Both the position numbers and the translations under genes were made by a program. Below, piece after piece: positions 1 to 7,193 of a DNA stretch of 9,769 nt; the stretch's first letter is position 1; each line of letters starts with the position of its first letter. The DNA is from Acidithiobacillus sp. GTDB lineage: Bacteria; Pseudomonadota; Gammaproteobacteria; Acidithiobacillales; Acidithiobacillaceae. Below the pieces are notes generated by a model. The model was not told the DNA's origin. It did not search any database and saw only the letters and a list, made by a program, of their open reading frames with translations. The stretch spans positions 1-9,769 of the forward strand of contig DAIAVG010000002.1 of assembly GCA_027445725.1 (NCBI GenBank), written 5' to 3'.

Positions 1-1521
1 CGCGAGATTTATGCGGGCTGGCTGCAACTCGGCTGTAAGGCCGATCAACTCGTCACCCTGACCACTGCACTGGTCAACCACTGGCAGGCGGAGTTTGCCA
101 CTCTGCTGGTGGAAGAAACCTCAGCCGAAGCCCCCCTCGCCGTGCATTATCTTTTCTATCTGCCGGAAGACGGTTGCCTGATCGAACTGAAAATTCTGGT
201 ACGTCCGGGGGAGGAATTGCCCGCCATCAGTGACACCGTCCACGCCGCTGACTGGCACGAGCGCGAGGCCTGGGATTTATACGGCCTGCGTTTCAGCGGG
301 CATCCCTTCCTCGGCGACTTTGTACTGCATGACGACGACTGGCCGGAGGGCCTCGACCCCATGCGACACCGTTTCGATGGTCGTCGACGGCCCGACGTGC
401 ATGGCTCCGGAGCAAACTGGGTACCGCCGAAAATTATCCAGGAGGAGGGCTCCATCCTCTTCCCCATCGGTCCGGTCTGGGGGGATTTCAACGAATCCGG
501 CCTGTGGCTGCTGGAGACCCCGGGCGAGCAGATTCGCTATCTGCACACTCGCCTCTTTTACAAATACCGGGGCGTCGAGAAGATTGCCGAAGGGCAGACG
601 GTGGATCGCGCCTTGCTGCTGGCCGAACGCTTTGCCGGGGCTTCCGCTTTCGCTCACGCCTGGGCCTATTGTCAGGCAGCAGAGCGAATAGGCGATTGCA
701 CGGTGCCCGCCCGCGCCCAGAGCCTGCGCCTGATCATCGCAGAACTGGAACGCATCCGTCATCACGCGGCCAATATTGCGGAAATCGCCGGCTCCACGGC
801 ACTGTCCGTGGCCAAGGCCATGGCCCAGGAAATTGTCGAAGACCTGTTGCGGCTCAGCGCGCGGCTTTGCGGACATCGTTATTTCTTCGGTTTGCTGACG
901 CTTGGTGGCTTGAACTTTGATCTGGATCCTGCGCAGCTCACCCTATTGGCCGAGACCCTGCCGACGCTGAATGGGCGCATGCGAGAACTGGAGCGTCTGC
1001 TAGAAAACAGCTCCAGTTTTCTCGACCGTATTGAGGAAATGGGCGCCCTGAGCCCGGAGCTCGCCCACACCTATGGCGTGGTCGGTCCCATCGCCCGTGC
1101 TTCGGGACGGGCCATCGACCTGCGTCGTACCCTGCCGTACGGCAACTACCAGACACTGCCCATGGACATCCCGGTGGAGCATGAGGGAGATGGTTATGCC
1201 CGGCTGCGGGTCCTTTTTGCCGAGAGCCAGATCAGCACTGCCCTGATCCTCCAGGCACTTCAGGACGTGCCGACCGGCCCAGTGCGAATTGCCTGCCCCC
1301 TTCGGGAAGGTCATGCCCTCGCCTGGGTAGAGGCACCCTCAGGAGCAACCTTCCACTGGCTGCGCTGCGCTGCCGATGGCCAGGTGCTGCGCCTGCGCCT
1401 CGGAACCCCTGGCTTCCGCAACTGGCATGCTTTTGAACGGGCGGTAGAAGGTGCGGCTTTTCAGGACTTCCCCATCATCCTGGCCACTTGGGGTCTTTCC
1501 ATAGCGGAGAACGATCGCTGA
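1..1521 (+). CDS. hyfG: Hyf/complex I-type large subunit (NuoC-NuoD fusion), 5' partial, lacking Ni-Fe ligand cysteines
   Basis: The frame is open from the first base, so the start lies upstream of the window. A GTG at 109 would cut the NuoC-like domain and is probably not the start. About 506 codons are visible; E. coli HycE and HyfG have about 570. The N-terminal part is NuoC/30-kDa-like, with the EREAWDLYG...F.GHP signature at codons 87-102. The rest is NuoD/HycE-like, with GPV..., RLFYKYRGVEKIAEG and an AYCQAAER segment. In [NiFe] hydrogenases the L1 motif is RxCGxC; here codons 210-219 read RFAGASAFAH with no cysteine. The C-terminal DPCxxC motif is also absent, the protein ending FPIILATWGLSIAENDR. 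Like NuoD, it therefore cannot hold a normal Ni-Fe site (inference from motifs). It should be the cytoplasmic arm subunit contacting the next gene product. The stop overlaps the next start as TGATG. Membership of the family is secure; the reaction is unknown. Confidence 0.9.
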   Translation, partial: REIYAGWLQLGCKADQLVTLTTALVNHWQAEFATLLVEETSAEAPLAVHYLFYLPEDGCLIELKILVRPGEELPAISDTVHAADWHEREAWDLYGLRFSGHPFLGDFVLHDDDWPEGLDPMRHRFDGRRRPDVHGSGANWVPPKIIQEEGSILFPIGPVWGDFNESGLWLLETPGEQIRYLHTRLFYKYRGVEKIAEGQTVDRALLLAERFAGASAFAHAWAYCQAAERIGDCTVPARAQSLRLIIAELERIRHHAANIAEIAGSTALSVAKAMAQEIVEDLLRLSARLCGHRYFFGLLTLGGLNFDLDPAQLTLLAETLPTLNGRMRELERLLENSSSFLDRIEEMGALSPELAHTYGVVGPIARASGRAIDLRRTLPYGNYQTLPMDIPVEHEGDGYARLRVLFAESQISTALILQALQDVPTGPVRIACPLREGHALAWVEAPSGATFHWLRCAADGQVLRLRLGTPGFRNWHAFERAVEGAAFQDFPIILATWGLSIAENDR

Positions 1522-2246
1522 TGAGCTTCTGGCCCTATTACGGATTAAAACGTGGCATTCAAACGACGCCTTGGCCCGCAACGGAAGAACAGACGCCGGG
1601 CATCACGCCGGGGCGGCCGCGTGCAGGTCAAGTAGCCGATGCCGAGGCACTGGCGCAGGGTTGCCCAACCGACGCCTTAAAGGCGGTCGCTGCAGGAGTG
1701 GCCGTGGACTTTGCGCGCTGCATTCACTGTCAACGCTGCCGCCACGGCGACAACGCGCTGCACTGGTCGGAGGACTTTACCTGGACCAGTACCGGCGGGA
1801 TTGGGTTGCCCCCGTTGGGCAGCCGCTTCCGGCGCTCCCTGCATGTCCTCTATATCGACGCCGGGGCCTGTGGCGCCTGCGTCAACGAAGTCCGGCTGAT
1901 TGATGCGCCCGCCTACAACCTGCACCGGTTGGGTATTTTTATCACCGCCAGCCCCCGGGATGCCGATGTGCTGCTGGTCGCCGGTCCCATCACCGACGCC
2001 ATGCGCACCGCCATCAGCAAGGCCTACGCCGCCATGCCTGAACCGAAACGGGTGGTGGGCATGGGCGTTTGCTCTATGAATGGCGGCATCTTCGGGGAGA
2101 GCTTCGCCTGTGCCGGTGGGCTGGAAAAAATCATCCCGGTGGATGTATGGATTCCCGGCTGCCCGCCACCACCGCTGGCTATTCTGCACGGACTGCTGAC
2201 GGTGGTCGGGCGTGCCATACCGACGGCCCTGAAGGAACAGCCCTGA
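1521..2246 (+). CDS. hyfI: Ferredoxin-like segment fused to NuoB/HyfI-type Fe-S small subunit
   Basis: A 241-residue protein that carries electrons next to the large subunit. The ATG at 1521 overlaps the previous stop (TGATG), with GGAG at 1506-1509 as ribosome site. A TTG 33 bases upstream would overlap the previous gene further and is less likely. Residues 40-80 form a reduced ferredoxin: C48 (in GCP) plus CIHCQRC (C67, C70, C73), enough for one [4Fe-4S] cluster, with no fourth cysteine or proline after the second motif. Residues 105-235 are the NuoB/hydrogenase small-subunit domain: CGAC (C117, C120), C184 in GVCSMNGGIFG and C214 in PGCPPPP. These are the expected ligands of the cluster next to the active site. 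In E. coli Hyf the ferredoxin (HyfH) and small subunit (HyfI) are separate proteins, so this looks like a compact fusion. No membrane segments are visible, so the protein is probably cytoplasmic and complex-bound. Confidence 0.88.
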   Translation: MSFWPYYGLKRGIQTTPWPATEEQTPGITPGRPRAGQVADAEALAQGCPTDALKAVAAGVAVDFARCIHCQRCRHGDNALHWSEDFTWTSTGGIGLPPLGSRFRRSLHVLYIDAGACGACVNEVRLIDAPAYNLHRLGIFITASPRDADVLLVAGPITDAMRTAISKAYAAMPEPKRVVGMGVCSMNGGIFGESFACAGGLEKIIPVDVWIPGCPPPPLAILHGLLTVVGRAIPTALKEQP

Positions 2247-4357
2247 TGCTCTATATCATCGCCTATCTGCTCTTCGCCGCTGGCCCGCTGCTGGCCCTGC
2301 TCCCCGGACGCCGTATCCCGTCCGTCTTGGCTTGGAGTACCATGACCACAGGCTGCGTACTCATGGGCAGTGAGGGCGTCATCGCCATCGGTGGTCCTGC
2401 GGCGCAACCCCTGATTCAGTTAGCCCTGCCCATCATTGGGCCATTCGACTTCGTACAGACCCCCCTCGGCGGCTTGCTCATCCTGATTACGGCTTCGGTC
2501 TTTGCCGTTGCCCTGCCCTTCGTCGCACGGGATGCCAGCACTTTTCCTCAAGGAAGACGTGCCCTTTTCCTCGCCATTGTCATGCTCACCCTGGCGGCGA
2601 TGATTGGCTTTTTTTCCGCCGAGACCATCGTCTCCTTTATTTTCTGCTGGGAACTGGCAGCCATAGCCATCTGGGGACTGATCACCTTTGAAACCCGACA
2701 GAGCAAACCGGTGGCGGCGGGATTATTGACGTTGGCCCTCTCCGAGCTGGGCAGCCTCGCCGGGCTGGTGAGCCTGCTGCTGCTGGCTTCTGCCGCCAGC
2801 ACCCCGGAGTTGGTTGGTATCGCCGCAGCGATACCGCATCTCTCGCCCACCCTCATCCTCGTCGCGGGACTGCTGGCCTTTTTCGGCTTCGGCATGAAGG
2901 CGGGCATCATCCCGCTCAATGTCTGGCTACCCGCTGCTCACGGCACCGCACCGCGCTCTACCTCGCCGATCCTCTCCGGCACCACACTGAATCTCGGCCT
3001 TTACGCTTTTTTGCGCATCGATGCCCCCATTGCCCTGCATGCCCCCAATCTGGGGCTGATCATCCTCAGCAGTGGCGCCCTGACCGCGCTCATCGGCATC
3101 ATCTACGCGCTGGTGGAAAAGGACATGAAGCGCCTGCTGGCGCAGAGTTCGGTAGAAAACATGGGCATCGCCACTGCGGGTATCGGTGCCGGGCTGACCT
3201 TCGCCGCCTACGGTCATCCACTGCTGGGCGGGGCCTCCATGGTCGCGGGCCTCTATCACATGATCAATCACTCCACCTTCAAAACCCTGCTTTTTTTGGG
3301 GGCGGGCGGCATTGACGCTACCACGGGCACCCACAATCTCGATGATCTGGGCGGACTGATGAAGCGGCTGCCCGCGCTCGGAGGATTTTTTCTGGTGGGC
3401 ACCTTTGCCATTGCGGCACTCCCGCCTTTTAATGGGTTTGTCAGTGAATGGCTGCTGCTGGAGTCCCTGCTGCGGGTGGTGGAAATTCCTGACATCCCGG
3501 TACGTATTACTTTTGCCCTGTCCGGCGCCTTGCTCGCCCTCACCTCCGGTCTGGCGCTGACCTGCTTCATCATGCTCTCCGGTAGTGCGCTCATGGGCCT
3601 GCCGCGCTCGGAACGTGCCGCACAGGCGCACAAGGCCCCATGTACCGTGATCATCCCGATGGGGATGCTGGCCGTGCTCAGCCTGCTGCTGGGCTTGGCC
3701 GCCACTCTCATCATTCCGGTGTTGGGACGGCTGGCCGCTCCCTTGGTCGGCGCCAACCCTACCGCTTCGCTGGTGCCAGACTTCTTCCGCCCGCAGTCCA
3801 GCATTCCCCTCGCCGTGCGGCACGCACTGGACCCTATCGGCGCCAGCGTCGGCGCCGCTTTCCTGCCCCTGCGCAGCCTCGTCGTCATGCATCTGGATCA
3901 GACCAGCGCACCGGTCGTCTACGCCATGTCGACCATGCTAACTTTTGTGGTGTTGACCCTGATGCTCGGCGGCGTCTGGCTGCTGGCGCGGGGTCTGCGG
4001 CATAAGCGGATCACCCGCAGCACCCTCTGGGATGCCGGCCTGACCCGGCTGCGCCCGGAGATGGCCTACACCGCCACCACTTTCGCCGCGCCGGTGCGTG
4101 TCGTCTTTCAGGGGCTCTTTCATCCGCACATCGAGGAAGACGAGGAACGCCAGGGCGCCTTCGTCCTCACCCGCAGTCACCGGCAAGTCATTACCAACAT
4201 CAGTGATCGACTGGTACTGAAACCGATGATCAGCGCGGCGTTTACGGTGGCGAACCGCCTTGCCCGCATGCACAAGGGCCGGGTAAACACCTATGCCGCG
4301 TACATTCTGCTGGTCATGGTGCTGGTATTGATTATGGTCGGTGGGACGGGACGCTGA
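2246..4357 (+). CDS. hyfB: HyfB/HycC/NuoL-type proton-channel (antiporter-like) membrane subunit
   Basis: A 703-residue polytopic membrane protein, close to the length of E. coli HyfB (about 670). I chose ATG 2246, which overlaps the upstream stop (TGATG) and has AAGGA at 2232-2236; earlier in-frame starts would run back into the small-subunit gene. Residues 68-410 hold the Mrp-antiporter-like core. It has E136 in FCWELAA (the TM5 glutamate), K218 in GFGMKAGIIPLNVWLP (the TM7 lysine), the EKDMKRLLAQSSVENMG segment, HSTFK with K346, and E401 in FVSEW. These charged residues form the proton path in this family and all are kept. N225 stands where the family usually has histidine (PLHVWLP), and AHG replaces AHP. 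The C-terminal part (about 645-675) has the HyfB-like LWDAG...MAYTATTFAAPVR segment, and a last helix is near 680-700. Proton pumping coupled to the two preceding subunits is inferred. Confidence 0.92.
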   Translation: MLYIIAYLLFAAGPLLALLPGRRIPSVLAWSTMTTGCVLMGSEGVIAIGGPAAQPLIQLALPIIGPFDFVQTPLGGLLILITASVFAVALPFVARDASTFPQGRRALFLAIVMLTLAAMIGFFSAETIVSFIFCWELAAIAIWGLITFETRQSKPVAAGLLTLALSELGSLAGLVSLLLLASAASTPELVGIAAAIPHLSPTLILVAGLLAFFGFGMKAGIIPLNVWLPAAHGTAPRSTSPILSGTTLNLGLYAFLRIDAPIALHAPNLGLIILSSGALTALIGIIYALVEKDMKRLLAQSSVENMGIATAGIGAGLTFAAYGHPLLGGASMVAGLYHMINHSTFKTLLFLGAGGIDATTGTHNLDDLGGLMKRLPALGGFFLVGTFAIAALPPFNGFVSEWLLLESLLRVVEIPDIPVRITFALSGALLALTSGLALTCFIMLSGSALMGLPRSERAAQAHKAPCTVIIPMGMLAVLSLLLGLAATLIIPVLGRLAAPLVGANPTASLVPDFFRPQSSIPLAVRHALDPIGASVGAAFLPLRSLVVMHLDQTSAPVVYAMSTMLTFVVLTLMLGGVWLLARGLRHKRITRSTLWDAGLTRLRPEMAYTATTFAAPVRVVFQGLFHPHIEEDEERQGAFVLTRSHRQVITNISDRLVLKPMISAAFTVANRLARMHKGRVNTYAAYILLVMVLVLIMVGGTGR

Positions 4358-4358
4358 T

Positions 4359-4364
4359 GGGAGG
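4359..4364 (+). promoter_or_regulatory. Ribosome binding site GGGAGG deciding the start of the next gene
   Basis: GGGAGG lies 7 bases before the ATG at 4372, which is ideal spacing. The competing in-frame ATG at 4357 overlaps the stop of the channel gene in the TGATG style of the two earlier junctions, but it sits two bases ahead of this site and has a weaker purine run before it. I therefore prefer 4372. If 4357 is used, the product gains five residues, MGGSI. Confidence 0.6.
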
Positions 4365-4371
4365 CTCGATC

Positions 4372-5235
4372 ATGGAGAACGACACTCAGATCTGGGAACG
4401 GGCGCAAAACTACGTGCTGAGTCGTCAGTCGGCAGATAGCGGCTTCTGCTTCTACCGGGTCTGGGGGGTGGAAGAGTCCACCGCGCCGGATACCTATTAC
4501 GCCATTGCCGTACTCCGCTTCTGGGGCATGGCCATTCCCCGCAGCACCGAGCTGATCCGCTGGCTGCAATCCCTGCAAGATGATCAGGGGCGATATTCCA
4601 GCCTGACCAATGCCAGTTTTGGTGTGCGCGCCCTGAGTCTGCTGGCCGCTGCCCCGCTCTGGGATCCGCGTCCCAATTTACTGAACTGGGCGACGCAGGC
4701 CGCAGGGCGCAATGACACAGTCGACAGCGAGACGCTGCGGGACTGGCAGTGCTGCGTCCAACTGCAGCGCCTGCTCGCCCCGGTTGCGCCCCTGCCCGAA
4801 ATCATGCGTAGCGGCGCTGAAGCGATTCTGCACAACATGGAGGCCGCCGCCGGAGGCTTCGGCAGTCACCCCAACCTGATCGACAGCGGCAACGCCTGGG
4901 CCTTGCAGCGGCTTCTGGGCCAGCCTTATCGCCCGCGGGATCAAAGCTTCCTGCACGCCTGCGAAGATGCCACTTTCGGCCTGCGTCTCAGCCCCGATGG
5001 CGCCAGCACCCGTCTGGAGGCCATCTTCTGGGGATTACTACAGATGGTGCATCTCCACATCGCGCCGTTGTATCCGCAGGCCATCATGGCCTATGTGCGT
5101 GCATGCCAGCCAGTGAATGGCGGTTTCGGACGCCGCGCTGGCGCCATTGCCACCCTGGAGGGCACTTTTCATGCGGTGATGATTACCGCGGGCTTATCCC
5201 GTAACCCGCTGTTACAGACGTTGACGGGAGCTTGA
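4372..5235 (+). CDS. Prenyltransferase/squalene-oxidase-repeat protein of unknown function, in the Hyf-like operon
   Basis: A 287-residue soluble protein with no signal peptide or membrane helix. It is built of repeated helix-Gly-rich-turn units like those of protein prenyltransferase beta subunits and squalene/terpene cyclases: SADSGFCFYR (about 20-29), DDQGRYSSL (70-78), AAGGFGSHPNLIDSGNAWAL (159-178) and NGGFGRRAG...GTFHAVMITAGL (249-275). An alpha/alpha toroid fold is likely. Beta-type prenyltransferases bind zinc with D, C and H. Here D171 and H267 could match, but the D-x-C cysteine is missing (D-S-G), and no DxDD or DCTAE motif of cyclases is visible, so catalysis of either classical type is doubtful. 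The gene begins at or 15 bases after the stop of the channel gene and is surely co-transcribed with it. A structural, assembly or lipid-related role for the membrane complex is possible but unproven. Confidence 0.82.
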   Translation: MENDTQIWERAQNYVLSRQSADSGFCFYRVWGVEESTAPDTYYAIAVLRFWGMAIPRSTELIRWLQSLQDDQGRYSSLTNASFGVRALSLLAAAPLWDPRPNLLNWATQAAGRNDTVDSETLRDWQCCVQLQRLLAPVAPLPEIMRSGAEAILHNMEAAAGGFGSHPNLIDSGNAWALQRLLGQPYRPRDQSFLHACEDATFGLRLSPDGASTRLEAIFWGLLQMVHLHIAPLYPQAIMAYVRACQPVNGGFGRRAGAIATLEGTFHAVMITAGLSRNPLLQTLTGA

Positions 5236-5269
5236 ACGATCGGGGGTGTTCGACAGTAGTTAACTTAGG

Positions 5270-5305
5270 GGCAGACATTCGCACTGATGAGCGGGTATTT
5301 CTGCC
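5270..5305 (+). other. Imperfect hairpin in the leader before cfa
   Basis: GGCAGA (5270-5275) and TCTGCC (5300-5305) are perfect inverted repeats, and CGC (5280-5282) pairs with GCG (5291-5293) inside. No T-run follows, so it is not a normal intrinsic terminator. It may be leader-RNA structure in the 99-base gap between the repeat-protein gene and cfa. I see no convincing -35/-10 pair in this gap. The structure is weak and could be chance. Confidence 0.25.
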
Positions 5306-5322
5306 ATTCGGCTTGAAAGGAC

Positions 5323-5327
5323 AGGAG
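5323..5327 (+). promoter_or_regulatory. Ribosome binding site AGGAG supporting the GTG start of cfa
   Basis: AGGAG ends 7 bases before GTG 5335. It is the best-spaced ribosome site in the gap, and it places the start where the protein has a full-length N-terminal domain. It therefore supports a non-ATG start. Confidence 0.65.
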
Positions 5328-5334
5328 TCTCAAC

Positions 5335-6594
5335 GTGAAAGATCTACGCACCAACTTTTTGGACCACATCAAAAATAGTCTTAACGGAAAACCGCTGTTT
5401 CTGCGCATCCTCTTCTGGGATGGCCATGAATACGCGTTCAACCAGGACATCCGCGTTACCATGCATCTGCATTCCGCCAAGCTCATCTCGCGCATACTTA
5501 TGGGCAGCGCTCTGGACGTGCTGGGTGAGGGGTATGTGGAAGGGGGTATTGGTATCGAGGGGCGCTATCAGGACATCCTAGCGGTGGCCGAGCAACTCGG
5601 CGACTCCTTCCCGGCCAAAAAATCCAAGGGCGGCATCTTCCGCAAATATCACACCGCCCACAGCAAGGCCAAGGACGCCGAAGCCATCCGCTATCATTAC
5701 GACGTCTCCAATGATTTTTACCGCCTCTGGCTGGATCGCAACATGGTCTATTCCTGCGCCTACTTCAAGACGGGCGAGGAGGACATCCATACGGCCCAAG
5801 AGCAAAAACTTGATCATATCTGCCGCAAACTCCATCTCCAGCCGGGCGAAAAACTTCTGGACATAGGCTGCGGCTGGGGTGGGCTTTTGTCTTGGGCGGC
5901 CCGAAATTATGGCATTCGGGGGGTGGGTGTGACGCTGAGCGAGCAGCAATACGTCTACGCCAAGGAACGCATGGAACGGGAAGGCCTGGCCGATCGGGTG
6001 GAGATTCGTCTGCAGGACTACCGCGACATCCCCGAGCGGGAGCATTTTGACAAAGTATCCTCGGTGGGCATGTTCGAGCACGTGGGCCGGGCCATGCTGC
6101 CGGAATATTTCGGAGCCATCCAGCGAGTGCTCAAGGAGGGCGGCTGGACCCTGAACCACGGCATCACCGCCAGCCAACAGGATGATGAGGACGGCCATCA
6201 CTCGGGCAGCGATTTCATGGATAAATACGTCTTTCCCGACGGCGAAATCCCCCATCTCTGGCGGGTGGTGCGGGACATGGCGGGGCAACACCTGGAGGTG
6301 TTGGACGTGGAAAATCTCCGTGTCCACTACGCCCAGACCCTCATCCACTGGGTGCGGCGGATGGAGGGGCGCAAGGCGGAGACGCTTGCCATGATCGGCG
6401 AGAAGCGCTATCGCATCTGGGCCATCTACATGGCAGGTTGCGCCTATGCATTCTGGCGTAACTGGTTAGCACTGCATCAGGTGCTGGCGGTGAAACAGAC
6501 CCGATCGGAACTCACGCCTCGGCCATGGGAGCGGCGCTATCAATACCAGGACGACAGCTTCCGCTTGGCCGAACCTCAGTGGGGTGACCTTTAA
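5335..6594 (+). CDS. cfa: Cyclopropane-fatty-acyl-phospholipid synthase
   Basis: A 419-residue enzyme, full length for the family (about 380-420). It transfers a methylene group from S-adenosylmethionine to cis double bonds of membrane phospholipid acyl chains, acting at the inner face of the membrane. The N-terminal lipid-binding domain covers about 1-110. The catalytic Rossmann domain begins at RYHYDVSNDFY (119-129) and has the SAM motif LLDIGCGWGG (174-183). Residues matching the bicarbonate site described for E. coli Cfa are present: C141 in YSCAYF, E248 in MFEHVG, H275 in LNHG and Y332 in VHYAQTL. The start is GTG with AGGAG 7 bases before. The gene stands 99 bases after the repeat-protein gene and 65 bases before ppa, so it may have its own promoter, though none is obvious. 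Cyclopropane lipids lower proton leak in acid-stressed cells, which fits an acidophile (inference). Confidence 0.95.
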   Translation: MKDLRTNFLDHIKNSLNGKPLFLRILFWDGHEYAFNQDIRVTMHLHSAKLISRILMGSALDVLGEGYVEGGIGIEGRYQDILAVAEQLGDSFPAKKSKGGIFRKYHTAHSKAKDAEAIRYHYDVSNDFYRLWLDRNMVYSCAYFKTGEEDIHTAQEQKLDHICRKLHLQPGEKLLDIGCGWGGLLSWAARNYGIRGVGVTLSEQQYVYAKERMEREGLADRVEIRLQDYRDIPEREHFDKVSSVGMFEHVGRAMLPEYFGAIQRVLKEGGWTLNHGITASQQDDEDGHHSGSDFMDKYVFPDGEIPHLWRVVRDMAGQHLEVLDVENLRVHYAQTLIHWVRRMEGRKAETLAMIGEKRYRIWAIYMAGCAYAFWRNWLALHQVLAVKQTRSELTPRPWERRYQYQDDSFRLAEPQWGDL

Positions 6595-6606
6595 CCGGCC
6601 CCCGCG

Positions 6607-6624
6607 TCGGTCGGAATCGGCCGA
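6607..6624 (+). other. Short hairpin between cfa and ppa
   Basis: TCGGTC and GGCCGA pair (one G-U) around a 6-base loop, 12 bases after the cfa stop. The next bases lack a T-run, so intrinsic termination is unlikely. It may be a weak pause, a processing site, or chance in GC-rich DNA. The rest of this 65-base gap holds only the AAAGGTG ribosome site of ppa. Confidence 0.2.
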
Positions 6625-6659
6625 AGCATACGGGTTCCATTTATTCAGAAAGGTGAATC

Positions 6660-7193
6660 ATGAATCTGAAAAATATAGCGACTGGCCGGCATGTGCCGGA
6701 TGACGTCAACGCCGTGATCGAGGTTCCACAGGGCTCGAGCGTCAAATATGAACTCGAAAAATCCTCCGGAGTGATTCTGGTGGATCGCTTCCTTTTTACC
6801 GCCATGCACTACCCGGCGAATTATGGCTTTATTCCCCATACGCTTTCTACAGATGGGGACCCTACCGATATTTTGGTGGTATCCCCCCAGCCGGTACAGG
6901 CAGGCGCCATCATGTGCACGCGCCCCATCGGCGTTCTGCTTATGGAGGATGAGCATGGTACTGATTGCAAGATTATCGCCGTTCCTCACCACGAGGTGGC
7001 TGGTGGATATGATCATATAGAGGATATCGGTGACCTACCCAGCTATCTACGCGACGAGATTTTCCATTTCTTTGAACATTACAAAGAGTTGGAACAAGGC
7101 AAATGGGTAAGGTTGCAAGGCTGGCAGGGTGCGGAAGATGCGCGCGCCATGATCCTGGCTGATCTTGCGCGGGCCAATGCCACGCATGCCTGA
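6660..7193 (+). CDS. ppa: Inorganic pyrophosphatase, soluble family I
   Basis: A 177-residue cytoplasmic enzyme, almost the same length as E. coli Ppa (176). It hydrolyses pyrophosphate to two phosphates with Mg2+ and so pulls biosynthetic reactions forward. The active-site residues fall at the E. coli numbering: K29, E31, R43, Y55, then D65, D67 and D70 in the family signature DGDPTD, and D97, D102 and K104 in EDEHGTDCK. The core therefore looks complete and active. ATG 6660 has AAAGGTG just upstream. The gene follows cfa at 65 bases on the same strand; the pair may be co-transcribed, but no functional link is needed. No oddities are seen. Confidence 0.97.
   Translation: MNLKNIATGRHVPDDVNAVIEVPQGSSVKYELEKSSGVILVDRFLFTAMHYPANYGFIPHTLSTDGDPTDILVVSPQPVQAGAIMCTRPIGVLLMEDEHGTDCKIIAVPHHEVAGGYDHIEDIGDLPSYLRDEIFHFFEHYKELEQGKWVRLQGWQGAEDARAMILADLARANATHA

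Noticed and set aside
109..111. GTG as the start of the large-subunit gene
   Set aside because: The frame is open back to base 1, has no good ribosome site at 109, and the upstream residues belong to the NuoC-like domain, so the true start is outside the window.
277..876. 199-codon - strand frame inside the large-subunit gene
   Set aside because: It lies opposite a strongly conserved coding frame, has no recognisable domain, and is a typical shadow in GC-rich DNA.
2927..3892. 321-codon - strand frame opposite the channel gene
   Set aside because: Low-complexity product rich in G, Q, H and R, typical of an antisense shadow; the + strand frame has clear family motifs.
5578..6348. 256-codon - strand frame opposite cfa
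   Set aside because: It is the antisense of well-conserved cfa codons and shows no domain of its own.
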